Assembly (NCBI RefSeq): GCF_030272615.1
Contig: NC_081409.1
Span: 654,814,468-654,878,467 of the forward strand
Origin: Cryptomeria japonica
Taxonomy: Eukaryota; Streptophyta; Pinopsida; Cupressales; Cupressaceae
DNA length: 64,000 nt
Direction: 5' to 3'
Within the stretch, counting starts at the first letter, position 1; each line of letters opens with the position of its first letter. A program made the position numbers and the translations under genes. The notes beneath the pieces are model-generated. The model was not told the DNA's origin. It was given only the letters and a program-made list of their open reading frames with translations, and did no database searches. This document shows, one piece after another, positions 1 through 9,746 of this stretch.

Positions 1-1804
1 TCACACATTCCTAAACATGCAATAACAGTAGTTAACCATTAATTTTGTATGGTGGAAGGATTTGGGATGGTGAAAGAGGATCAATGGAGCATATTGATGA
101 GCTCACTAATGTGTGTACTTAGCACTTCCAATTGAGATTAATAATTTCCATCACCATCACATGAGATGGAGGGTTGCCATAAATTTGTCAATGGCTACAA
201 ATGGTAGCTGATGTGACATGTGATGATTCTCCTTTGCTAGGCACTGCCATTTTCTTTCAAGAATAATAATGAAAAAAAATTCTAATGCACTATGGTCTTA
301 ATCATTTCCCACTTGGTGGAAAAAACTACAAAAACAACCCATATTATTAAATTCTTAGCAAATAACTTCAGGCAATGTGATGGGTACCAAGACACCATCT
401 ACATGGATCTCTACATTATTTAATATAACCTATCCTTATTGGTTCAACACTCTTTGTTGGCTAAATCATCTAGTAGCCCATTAGCTTCTCTAAAACAATG
501 CTTGATGACAAAAATCCTCTAATCTTTCCAAAATGTGTTAGACCTCTTGAATAACATAACTTATTTTCCAACTTCGAGCTTCAAATTTTTTTAATGTCAA
601 TATGGTATTTATCGCGTCCCCTTCAATGATAATTTTGTAGATACATATCTTAATAGTCATGCATAAACTATAGACTAATGTTGTGGCTTCCACCATGTTA
701 TCAGTTACATCTAAAATTCTATTAGCTCCTACCTCCAAAATTATACCTTTGTAGTCATAGATGACATACCCTAGCCCTGATATACCTAGACTTTCTTTCA
801 CTTCACCATCAAAATTAAGCTTCCAATGCTAATTTTCAGGGGGTTACCACTTAATATGTTTCCTTTTCCCTTTTTAAATTAAATTCTCAAGGAGGCTACC
901 CTTAAAGGAAGTGTGAACCTTGACCATTCTTTAAAAAACAATATCATCCCATGAAGTAAAATAGGAATCCAAGGTTTTATGTTTCATAGTGTAAGCCCAC
1001 ACCACCTCTAAGATGGAATTCTAAATATTATTGATTACTTGAATTTTTACATTGCTTTTATTTCTAAATATACTTCTATTCCTTTCCCACCAAATATTCC
1101 AAATAAGTATGGCTAGGACTAATTCTCATGAGGTTGCAAAAATGGATTCCATGCGCAACTTTAGCCAGACTTTAAATACCAAGATAATTTTATAGTGAAA
1201 AGGGCCATAATATTGTAGCTTATTTCATATCAATGACCAACATTCATAAGAAAACTCATAGTTAAGGAGTTAGTGATTTCTACATTCTATCGCCTTGTCA
1301 CATAGGACATAATTAAAAACTCTTGAAATGCCTATAAGGTTTAGTTTTTCTTTGGTGAGAATTATTTCCTTAAGAGATAACCAAGAAAATGCTCCTACCT
1401 TTGGAAGTCCTACATCTGTGCAATAAAAGGAAAAGAATCTCATTTTTGGTCTTCAGTACTCTTGCCTACCAAGGACTTCATATCCTTCCCTCACTTTATA
1501 GTTTCTTGTTTTAAATGGAGTCCAAATTAACTTATCTTGATCATTTTGATGTGAATAATTCTCTAGTTCAATGTCTCAATAAGTTTTAGTTTCGGGAAGT
1601 GTGGAACACCCAATAGGGAAAAATCCTTTTATTTAGCTATGAGAATTTTATTTTCAAGGGTAATGGTAAAATAATTAGAAACTTTGGTTCTCCACTATCT
1701 TTTCAAATGCATCTTAATCTCTACTCTATTTTCTAGAGTTTTAAGTTGGGGGGGGGGTGGGGGTGACCATTGCATGAGTCCTCCCAGAGTAGAACTTTTA
1801 TACC
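1..1804 (-). mobile_element. LINE-1, 3' part (L1-type LINE, outermost layer)
   Basis: This is the 3' third of an L1-type non-LTR retrotransposon on the minus strand. It carries the end of ORF2 (region after RT, zinc-finger-like linker, RNase H). It is cut at 1804 by Gyp-1 and resumes at 6591. Minus-strand translation around 1050-1330 gives decayed text of the type found between RT and RNase H in plant LINEs (for example WWERNRSIFRNKS), followed by the RNase H domain. The 3' end of the LINE is not seen. Positions 1-370 lie beyond RNase H and may be 3' UTR or the start of a further ORF. A G-rich run sits at 1747-1763. Confidence 0.8.
375..836 (-). pseudogene. LINE-1 ORF2 RNase H domain (RVT_3 type), decayed
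   Basis: This is the C-terminal RNase H-like domain of a plant LINE ORF2, which in the family degrades the RNA strand of the RNA/DNA hybrid. Minus-strand translation shows the first catalytic Asp in LNFDGE, the Glu in VEATTL, and the second Asp in EGDA. A decayed equivalent of the HxYREANxxAD helix follows near 430-480 (REANGLLDDLANKE after one frame change). An 87-codon stretch is open (538-801) and stops break the frame on both sides. It belongs to the same ORF2 as the RT at 7072-7383 and the endonuclease at 9133-9336. It is certainly non-functional. Confidence 0.8.
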
Positions 1805-2680
1805 TGTAAAGCGGAAAAATCGAACCCTAGTCGTTCTCCCCTCCCCAACTCCAAGGAGGGAGAAGGGAGAGTCACTAGGGTTGATGGTTTTCACTTAGGA
1901 GGGACTTTACATTCAAAAGAGGGGTTGAAACCCACAAGATCCAATCCCACGCAATGCAAGATTGGATTCTATATGAGTTTCAAGGGTTGTGATAGCAAGG
2001 ATACCCTCTTTTGTAAAGAATGTAGATGGAAAGATTGAACTAGGAATGCATAGAAAGTGAGAAAGATTCGCTTATAAACTGAGTTACGGATATAGGATGA
2101 AGCTGCGGACTTGGAATTAGCAGTAAAATGTCGAGACAGTGCTGTCCTGCAAATTTGAGCAAAAGTTGACGGGACAATGGCGCCCGGCGTGCACACGGTC
2201 CTCCGAAAAATCCGCGAAACGAAGGGGGATCTGTTCGTCTCTGCACAAGGATTCCAGATCTTCAATTTCAGCCGCGTACCTGCAACCTACACACAGAAAA
2301 GCGAAGATGATTGGGGGGTTAGGGATTAGGGGTTTGCCCTTAGGTCAAACCCCGGTTTTGGAATTAGCCAAGAAATGAGAAATGCTGTAAATGTAATGTA
2401 AAACAAGTACTAATACCTTTTTGTAAGGATGTTTGTATCCTTATATGCGAAGGTATAGATGTTGTTGTATGTTGTATGTTGTATGTTGTAGCATGTAATG
2501 TGTTGTAAGTGATCTCCTCTTCAATGGTTGAATCCTTGTCTTCGAATGCAACACTTAGCCTTGAATGGAGACTTAGAATGATCAATTGCTTGAAGGAATG
2601 CTTGAATGCTTGAATATTTGAGTATCGTTTCCATGCCTTGTACACATCTATCCTCCTCCTTCAAATGGGAGAGGAAATGT

Positions 2681-2690
2681 AGTTTTTATA
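2681..2690 (-). promoter_or_regulatory. TATA-like box in Gyp-1 3' LTR
   Basis: On the minus strand the sequence reads TATAAAAACT. It is conserved at the matching place in the other LTR (6227-6236). A TATA box inside the LTR is expected for an RNA polymerase II-transcribed LTR element. Its use is inferred from sequence only. Confidence 0.45.
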
Positions 2691-2828
2691 CTTGCCAATT
2701 AGGGTTAAAAGACTGATTTTCCCGACCTTAGGCTGACCAGGAAATGTTATTTTCCAAATTGCAAACAAAAAGGCCTGAAGTCCCATAGGAGACCGGGCCC
2801 AAAATAGGGCCAGGGACTAGGGCACTGG

Positions 2829-2856
2829 GCGCCCTGGTCCTGAAGGACCAGGGCGC
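2829..2856. repeat. Perfect 12-bp inverted repeat in Gyp-1 3' LTR
   Basis: GCGCCCTGGTCC is followed by a 4-nt spacer TGAA and its exact reverse complement. It sits in a GC-rich island of an otherwise AT-rich LTR, just before a further copy of the GGGCGCTCTGGTCCC motif. The equivalent place in the 5' LTR (about 6375-6402) has lost perfect pairing. Confidence 0.8.
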
Positions 2857-3044
2857 TGGGCGCTCTGGTCCCACCTCCCGGGATAGCAGGGTGCAAAGGA
2901 GGTTCAGGCCAGGATGCTTGAAAAATGCAGTTTTTGGTGTCATGAGCAAGTTTCGGGGTTTCCATTCAGGTTTAGTGTTGTGTCGCCATCGTGAAGACCC
3001 AAATGCGGTCGAAATTGCAAGTGTCGCAATTTTAGGATGCTACA

Positions 3045-3060
3045 TTTAGCCCCCACTTTA
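3045..3060 (-). other. Gyp-1 polypurine tract
   Basis: On the minus strand a purine-rich run, AAAGTGGGGGCTAAA, directly precedes the TG of the 3' LTR. This is where plus-strand DNA synthesis is primed in LTR elements, and it fixes the orientation of Gyp-1. Confidence 0.75.
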
Positions 3061-3790
3061 GCGGGAGTATAAGCGTATGCTCATACTTCCGGTAAAGTAC
3101 AAGGAAACAACATTGAAAAACTTTCACCATGTCAAGGAGGCAAGATACACCAAGCCCCCAGTGGACTAAGGATCTTACGACTTCGATTGACAAGGTAAAA
3201 GGGAAGATCACGAGGGAGAACCATTACTGTTAGTAGCAAGGTTCCCTCACTATGAGTCATGCAAGAAAGATATCAAAAATTTTCAAGGCAAAGCTAAATT
3301 TGTCAAGAAATTTTCAAGTATCTTGAAAAGATATGAACGAGATGTATGGCCCCCTACATTAAAGCGATCGCACACGCCTCACCGGGGGTGATTGCTTTAA
3401 GGTAGTGATACATATAAGAAAATGAAAAAGGGAAAGGAGCACGTTATCACAAGGATTTAGCCCCCAAGTGTGAGATAAGCCCAAGGATAATAGACACAAA
3501 ACACAAAGCACGAGGTGACTTCGCTTTCCTCGGGGTCAGTATGCTGTATGATAATTCATGTATATCATATGTATGTATGCATAATTGTTCTTCATTCCCC
3601 AATCAAGGAAGCTCACCTAGAAGAAGGGAACACATGTGTCTTTTGAGTCAACATGAGAGAGATCGAGAGATCTCAATGCTTTGCATCGTCCTCAAGTAGA
3701 CAACACTAAGGACAACAAATAGAAGAATGAGAATAACACATAGAAGAAGTAATGAAAGAGAGGAGGAGAGAATCTGCTATGCTAATGAAA
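3061..3790 (-). other. Gyp-1 3' non-coding region
   Basis: About 730 bp between the gag-pro ORF and the polypurine tract. No pol domain is readable on either strand. Short inverted sequence around 3362-3402 (GCGATCGC region) is the only local structure noticed. Confidence 0.6.
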
Positions 3791-5344
3791 CTAGTCTAGC
3801 ACATCATCTACCGCCCGATCTTGCTGATCAATGTTTCGGGAAGGCAGGGAACACGCTAGAGGAGGAACATCCAACACAGCAGATGGAGCTATCACAAGAT
3901 CCAAACAAGGGCTATGTTCATATCCCAAGCCGCGGTGTTCTTGTCTAGGAGCTAGGATAAGTGCTTTAGAAAATTCGTTAGATAAATGGTTATCAATATC
4001 AACAAGTTCATATTCACTATCAGAATGAACAGGAGAAGTAGCATTTTCATCATGAATAACATTTTCATCTATATCATCATCAAGATTTATAAAAATAGGA
4101 TCTTTAACTCGCACAGGATCAAGACCATCATGCATCTTATGTTTAGGAGATTTCGGCTCAATCGTCGGCTAAGGAGAAAATGGAATAATGCTTGTTGAAG
4201 GTGCTTTTGGGGATTGCAAAGTTTGAGCTCTAAGACGACGCTTTCGCCGGCGTTCACGTGCAGAACGATTTCGTCTAGTCTTAGTAGGAAGTTGAGAAGA
4301 TTGAGGAGGAGGAATATTCTCATCCTTATCACTTGGGTGTTTAGGTTGTGGTCTCTTAGGCTGAACAATAGGAGAAGAGGAAGGTCTCTTCTCTCCATAA
4401 GAGGAAGGAGGAGGAACTGCTCCATATAAAGGAGGAATATTTGGTTTTGGAAGGAGACCAAGTCCATCATGACGAGGAGGGATAGGTCTACTTTTAGGAA
4501 GTTTATTAATCATAGGCATAGTCACATCCATAGGGATGGGTTGGGAATCTTCTTGAGGAAAGACATTAGTTTTATCTTTCAAAGGAAGAACTTCCTTCTC
4601 AAGAATGATAGGAATGTCAAGTTTGGGTGTTCTAGGTTCACTTAGAGATAGGATCATATCTGTTTTCCACTTTTGATAAGATTTGAAAAGATGATCACTT
4701 CGCGGAGGAAGAGATTGGAATTGTTTAGGCCAAAAGTAATCAATAGGAACACTAGAAGTTCTTTCAGCTGGTTTAAAGAGACTATGATTGACAGTAACAA
4801 CTTCACCATTATGGGGAAATTTCAAACACTTGTGAATAGGAGAAGCAATAGCTTTCATGGAAGATAGCCAAGGATAGCCAAGCTTCACATGAAATTGTTC
4901 GGATGAAGGAATAATAGCAAAGTTCACATCAAGGGATTTGTTACGGACCTCAATAGGTAATGTAATAGAACCAATTGCAGGAGAAGAAAACGCATCAAAT
5001 AGTTTCACAACCACATCTGTTTTGTCATAGATAACTTGATTCAATTGCAAAGTAAAAAGAAATTCTTCAGTAATGACATTAACCATACAAGAAGGATCAA
5101 TAAGCACTCCACAGCAAGGTGTGTTCTTGACTTTTGCAACTATATATAAAGGACCATCAGGTGCCCTGATAGTTTCACTGGAACTAAATGTGATGGAAGG
5201 TTCTTTAGGGATTTTCTGTTGCTCCACAAAATTAATCACATTCGGAGTCATAGACACGAGATCATCAGGTGAGACAAAGGAATCAGTAGTATCAATCACA
5301 TTAGAGGTATGAGAAGGCAATAGATCAGAAGGTTGCGTGTTCAA
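3791..5344 (-). pseudogene. Gyp-1 gag-pro-like protein
   Basis: A 391-codon open frame (5344 to 4169) is followed in the same frame, after one TAG, by another 115 codons to 3791. No ATG lies at its beginning. The frame opens right at the priming site, so a 5' part is probably missing. Residues about 80-180 resemble the aspartic protease region of plant Ty3/gypsy polyproteins: GVLIDPSCMVNVI stands where VLIDSGSSLNV is usual, and LGYPWLSSMKAIASPIHKC stands where LGRPWIH...A.PS..H is usual. The catalytic D-[ST]-G is D-P-S here, so protease activity is doubtful. The middle is proline-rich, and an Arg-rich patch (RRNRSARERRRKRRLRAQ) could bind nucleic acid. No RT follows. The role as a packaging or structural protein is inferred. 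Confidence 0.7.
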
Positions 5345-5365
5345 TTCATGTCGGGTTCACCAAAA
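5345..5365 (-). other. Gyp-1 probable primer binding site
   Basis: Directly inside the 5' LTR the minus strand reads TTTTGGTGAACCCGACATG. A TGG followed by a tRNA 3'-end-like complement at this place is expected for a priming site. The tRNA is not the usual initiator Met, and I cannot name it safely. Confidence 0.5.
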
Positions 5366-6590
5366 TGTAAAGTGGAAAAATCAAACCCTAGTCGTTCTCC
5401 CCTCCCCAACTCCGAGGAGGGAGAAGGGAGAGTCACTAGGGTTGATGGTTTTCACTTAGGAGGGACTTTACATTCAAAAGAGGGGTTGAAACCCACAAGA
5501 TCCAATCCCACGCAATGCAAGATTGGATTCTATATGAGTTTCAAGGGTTGTGATAGCAAGGATACCCTCTTTTGTAAAGAATGTAGATGGAAAGATTGAA
5601 CTGGGAATGCATAGAAAGTGAGAAAGATTCGCTTATAAACTGAGTTAGGGATATAGGATGAAGCTGCGGACCTGGAATTAGCAGTAAAATGTCGAGACGG
5701 CGCTGTCTTGCAAATTTGAGCAAAAGTTGACGGGACGATGGCGCCCGGCGTGCACACGGTCCTCCGAAAAATCCGCGAAATGAAGGGGGATCTGTTCGTC
5801 TCTGCACAAGGATTCCAGATCTTCAATTTCAGCCGCGTACCTGCAACCTACACACAGAAAAGTGAAGACGATTGGGGGGTTAGGGATTAGGGGTTTGCGC
5901 TTAGGTCAAACCCCGGTTTTGGAATTAACCAAGAAATGAGAAATGCTGTAAATGTAATGTAAAACAAGTACTAATACCTTTTTGTAAGGATGTTTGTATC
6001 CTTATATGCGAAGGTATAGATGTTGTTGTATGTTGTAGCATGTAATGTGTTGTAAGTGATCTCCTCTTCAATGGTTGAATCCTTGTCTTGAATGCAACAC
6101 TTAGCCTTGAATGGAGACTTAGAATGATCAATTGCTTGAAGGAATGCTTGAATGCTTGAATATTTGAGTATCGTTTCCACGCCTTGTACACATCTGTCCT
6201 CCTCCTTCAAATGGGAGAGGAAATGTAGTTTTTATACTTGCCAATTAGGGTTAAAAGACTGATTTTCTCGACCTTAGGCCGACCAGGAAATGTTATTTTC
6301 CAAATTGCAAACAAAAAGGCCCGAAGTCCCATAGGAGACCGGGCCCAAAATAGGGCCAGGGACCAGGGCGCTGGGCGCCATTGTCCTGGGGGACCAGGGC
6401 GCTGGGCGCTCTGGTCCCACCTCCCGGGACAGTAGGGTGCAAAGGAGGTTCAGGCCAGGATGCTTGAAAAATGTATTTTTTGGTGTCATGAGCAAGTTTC
6501 GGGGTCTCCATTCAGGTTTAGTGTTGCGTCGCCATCGTGAAGACCCAAATGCGGTCGAAATTGCAAGTGTCACAATTTTAGGACGCTACA
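5366..6590 (-). repeat. Gyp-1 5' LTR
   Basis: This 1225-bp LTR starts TGTAAAGTGG and ends GACGCTACA on the plus strand. It lies beside the putative primer binding site, so it is the promoter-bearing 5' LTR of the minus-strand element. The 12-bp stem that is perfect in the other LTR is broken here by mismatches. Confidence 0.93.
6227..6236 (-). promoter_or_regulatory. TATA-like box in Gyp-1 5' LTR
   Basis: Minus strand TATAAAAACT, the copy in the 5' LTR and therefore the one that would drive the element. Conservation between both LTRs is the main support. Confidence 0.5.
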
Positions 6591-7071
6591 ATACCATAAT
6601 GAATCACCCACGAAAGATTTGGTAGAAGGAACTTTCAACAAATTATGAAAGAGCTCCACAACTAAGACCCAGGCGGGATGAACAATTCTCTAAAGATCCT
6701 TTCTAGGTCTATTGAATCATGATATTTTCAGGTAATAATAAAATCCCTTTTATATTTTTTGTTGGAGAAGATTTTCCAAACCAATTTGGTTCTAAGATCC
6801 ATGTTTCTTAGTTATAGATTGTAAATTATAGCCTCCTGATCCCTTTTAGGTATGCAAAATTTATCCCATGCAAGTAAATGTGTTTTTTCTTTTTTCCCCT
6901 TGTACCTTTCTAGAAGAAATACTTAATTTTGGACTCAATTTTGGATAGAGAACCTTTCAATATAGGCAAAACAAACATAATATAGTTAAGAATTGTAGCA
7001 AATAAAAATGTTGCCATTAGGATGCAACCAACTAGTGAGAGCCATGAGTTTTTCCAAGAAGAAACTCTATT

Positions 7072-7383
7072 TTAAATAATGGAAGAAATACTTGACAAAA
7101 ATCTACTCTTATTCCTTCCCAAAAACAAATGGATACCTAAATATTTACAAGGTAGTGCATCCAACTTAAAGCTAAGGAATTTTATTAGTTTGGTCGAAAG
7201 AATGGAGGAGCAATATAAGAAAGAGACCTTTGATTTCGAAGCATTTACCTTCCAACTCAATATATTACAATATTTATCCAAGACTTTCTTTATTACCTTG
7301 GCTTCCCTTGTTGACACCTCCCCAAAAATTAATGTGTCATTTGTAAAAAGAATATGAGTGGTGGTAATCTGCATTTGAGGCAA
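7072..7383 (-). pseudogene. LINE-1 ORF2 reverse transcriptase fragment
   Basis: This is the RT palm of a plant L1-type ORF2. The minus-strand frame shows ILFTNDTLIFGE, the counterpart of the catalytic FADDTLIF motif with the first Asp changed to Asn. It then shows NASKSKVSFL (normally N..KS.I.FS) and LPCKYLGIHLFLGRNK (normally LP..YLG.PL..G). 103 codons are open. The catalytic change and surrounding stops make it inactive. Confidence 0.85.
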
Positions 7384-9132
7384 ATTAATTCCTTTCCAAA
7401 GATCTCATTAAGGGTGCATTGATATTCATTTTCTTAGAGCCTTAGGAAAAATTATAAACAAGAATAGGGACAATAAGTCTCCTTGTCTAATGCCCTAAGA
7501 AGAAGAAAAGAAACCACATGGGTTACCATTTACAATGATTGAGAATTTTTTTCCTGATATACAACAGATAATATATTTGATCCATAGTTTAAGAAATGAA
7601 AAACTTAACATCACTTGTTAAGGAATTTCCAGCTAACCCTATCATAGGATTTAATCATTACTTCCAATTTGGATTTATTTAAAGAGGGGAAAGCTGCATG
7701 TGTTGTTAGGGCCCCCTGATTTGTATACTTTCATGGAACAAATACATCTTGTTCTTTTGATATAAATTTAGGAATCAATTTGGCTAGCCTCAAAGATATA
7801 ACGTTCGTAAAAATTTTGTAGATAGTGTTACAAAATATATTGGGGAGGATGATTTATGGATGATGTAAATTAGTTTAGTATTAAATTAATTTAGGATATT
7901 TTCATTATGTTTTGATTCCTCCACTTTTTTCTAAATATCCTAGCCTACAAAGTTTAAGTATTTGTAAGAAAATTATTGTGAAGCCACCTAGTCTTGGAGC
8001 TTTGTCCAAGGGCATAGGAAAAACTACATATTTGATTTCATTTAATAAAAAGGGCTTGATGATTTCTTGATTATCCTATTATGTAATCTTCTTAGGTATG
8101 AAATCCAACAATTCTTGAGATTCATCAAGTTGGTTACCAAGAGGAGCTGAGAAGATGTTGGAGAAGAATTAAATGACTTTTGATTGGATCTTATCTTTTT
8201 TCATATAAGGTCTCCCTTGAGGAATGTTTTATTTGGAAGATTGTGTTAGTGTCCCTTCTCATATTAGATTATAAATGAAAAATATTAGTATTTCTATCCC
8301 CTTCTTTGAGCTAGAGCTCTCTAGATTTATGCTCGAGCCAAAATATTTCTTCCCTCTTAAGTATTTCTTGAAGCTAATTATGAAGTTGTTTTCAATGAAT
8401 ATAGGAAGAATCTTTAATAGAATTTAAAATTATATCCTCATCAAATTCCTTGATCTTATTTTCAATGTTAGCTTTTGATGGAAAAAAATTTAAATGCATT
8501 TGAATCCCAAATTGTAATGTCTACCTTAATGCGTTGAATCTTTTTACTTAGTTGAAACATCCTTGAACTTTGACTGAATGAAGAACTTTGCCACCACTGA
8601 AAAAGAAAAGGGAGGAAGGATGGGTCTCAAAACCACATATGTTGAAACTTCAAAGATGATATTGGTTTACTTTTAAGTGAAACAAAGGCCACTTCCAGTT
8701 GAATACAAAAATAATTAGATCTAGAAAGAGGTAAAATATGAGATGTGCATGGACCAAATCTGGAAACCTACACTAGATTTGAAAAAAATCTATCTTATAT
8801 TTCCACTATATGAAAGAAGTTACTCCTTTTGTTAGTCCAATTAACATTCCCATTAATAGGTATACAATCTTTTAGGCAATTATTGGGGACAAAAATTGTT
8901 AAAATCATGCATTGTACTCAAAGTAGAAACTATCCCTCCAGTATTGTCTCTAATTGATAGGATTGCATTAAAATCCTCCCTAGGAATGAAAGGTTCCTTA
9001 GGAAAGGAGGCCAAAACTGCTGATATTGATTCTCATAAAATTTATTTCCCAACCATATAATTTTGGCCATAAATATTGAACAAATGAAAAGAAACATTGT
9101 AAAGTGAAACTTTGACATGCATGAAGTTTTCC

Positions 9133-9345
9133 TTAGCCTAAAATTTGTGGACCTATATGTGATTTACTTTCCATAGCATTGCTAAGCTTTCTAAAGCTAT
9201 CAAAGAAGGGGAGGCCACAAAATTCTATAAAAATCATAGTTGCCCCAAAAGAATCAAGTCTAGACTTGTTACGACATATATTTTTAGGAGTGTTCAAGCC
9301 CCTAACATTTGATGTAACGATCCTCATGGATGCCATGGAGAATTA
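9133..9345 (-). pseudogene. LINE-1 ORF2 start, endonuclease domain fragment
   Basis: This is the N-terminus of the apurinic-type endonuclease of LINE ORF2, which nicks target DNA to prime reverse transcription. MRIVTSNVRGLNTP corresponds to the conserved M.I.SWN.RGLN start, with Trp lost. A degenerate IQETK region follows (TMIFIEFCG). It is cut off 50 bp upstream by Cop-1, which therefore landed at the ORF1/ORF2 junction. Confidence 0.75.
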
Positions 9346-9396
9346 CATGTTCTACATAGTCTCATATTTTCATCTAGAGTTGATTGGATTCTTTCT

Positions 9397-9739
9397 TGTG
9401 AGATTTTTCCAAGATCTAGAGGCAATGGAAAGCACAAATAAGAGAGAAAAAATAGATGATAGGAATAAATTGTAGTCTTACCAATAGATAAATAATCAAA
9501 AGATCAACAAATGTTACATACAATGTAGATGAGCCGGCCTATATAGGCAAGGAAATATGGATATGTGAGCACACAAACATGACATGTGGCTCAATATGAA
9601 ATAAGGGTAGGTAGGAAATAGGTTTGGTAGGTAGGAGAAACAATAAAATATTCCACTTGAGGTGGATCACACACTGAAGGTGGAATTGTCACTCCACAAT
9701 AAGTGGATATGATAGAGTAGTAACAAGATCAACACCATA
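9397..9739 (-). repeat. Cop-1 3' LTR, first part
   Basis: It matches 29000-29342 closely, starting TGTGAGATTTTTCCAAG and ending at the 18-bp duplication made by LINE-2. A TATA-like CTATATAGG lies near 9540-9548. It ends abruptly where LINE-2 starts. Confidence 0.9.
9722..9739. repeat. LINE-2 target site duplication, left copy
   Basis: AACAAGATCAACACCATA recurs at 25512-25529 with one C/T difference. An 18-bp duplication is typical of target-primed LINE insertion and is far longer than the 4-6 bp made by LTR elements. Confidence 0.92.
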
Positions 9740-9746
9740 GAGCGGG

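Larger units (their letters stand above)
1805..3044 (-). repeat. Gyp-1 3' LTR
   Basis: This 1240-bp LTR starts TGTAAAGCGG and ends GATGCTACA on the plus strand. It is near identical to 5366-6590 and about 15 bp longer. Most of that difference is two additional 7-bp units (TGTATGT type) near 2463-2490. It holds a GC-rich inverted repeat at 2829-2856 and a minus-strand TATA-like box at 2681-2690. Confidence 0.93.
1805..6590 (-). mobile_element. Gyp-1: non-autonomous Ty3/gypsy-type LTR element inserted in LINE-1
   Basis: This is a complete LTR retrotransposon of 4786 bp. Two long direct repeats (1805-3044 and 5366-6590) begin TG and end CA. The flanks carry a perfect 5-bp target duplication, ATACC, at 1800-1804 and 6591-6595. 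Gene content and the polypurine tract next to the left LTR put transcription on the minus strand. The only coding region is a gag-pro-like ORF (3791-5344). No RT, RNase H or integrase is present in the 2.3-kb interior, so it must depend on enzymes in trans. The LTRs are visibly similar and many differences are CG to TG/CA, so this is one of the youngest insertions here. Confidence 0.93.
6591..9396 (-). mobile_element. LINE-1, middle part (ORF2 endonuclease and RT)
   Basis: This is the second piece of the outer LINE, between the right flank of Gyp-1 and the insertion point of Cop-1. Read on the minus strand it runs from the start of ORF2 (endonuclease, near 9336) to the RT palm and thumb (7383 down to 6600). 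Stops and frameshifts are frequent. The long stretch 7390-9130 holds only decayed ORF2 sequence and no separate gene. It joins the RNase H part at 1-1804 once Gyp-1 is removed, and the ORF1 part at 29490-31130 once Cop-1 is removed. Confidence 0.8.

Noticed and set aside
1-370. Start of a third ORF in LINE-1 (minus-strand ATG near 252, MAVPSKGESS)
   Set aside because: The frame is short and stop-broken, and the region runs out of the window. It is not similar by eye to the third ORF of LINE-2.
9397-9739. Independent truncated LTR or part of LINE-1
   Set aside because: It ends exactly in the 18-bp duplication whose other copy continues the same LTR at 25512.
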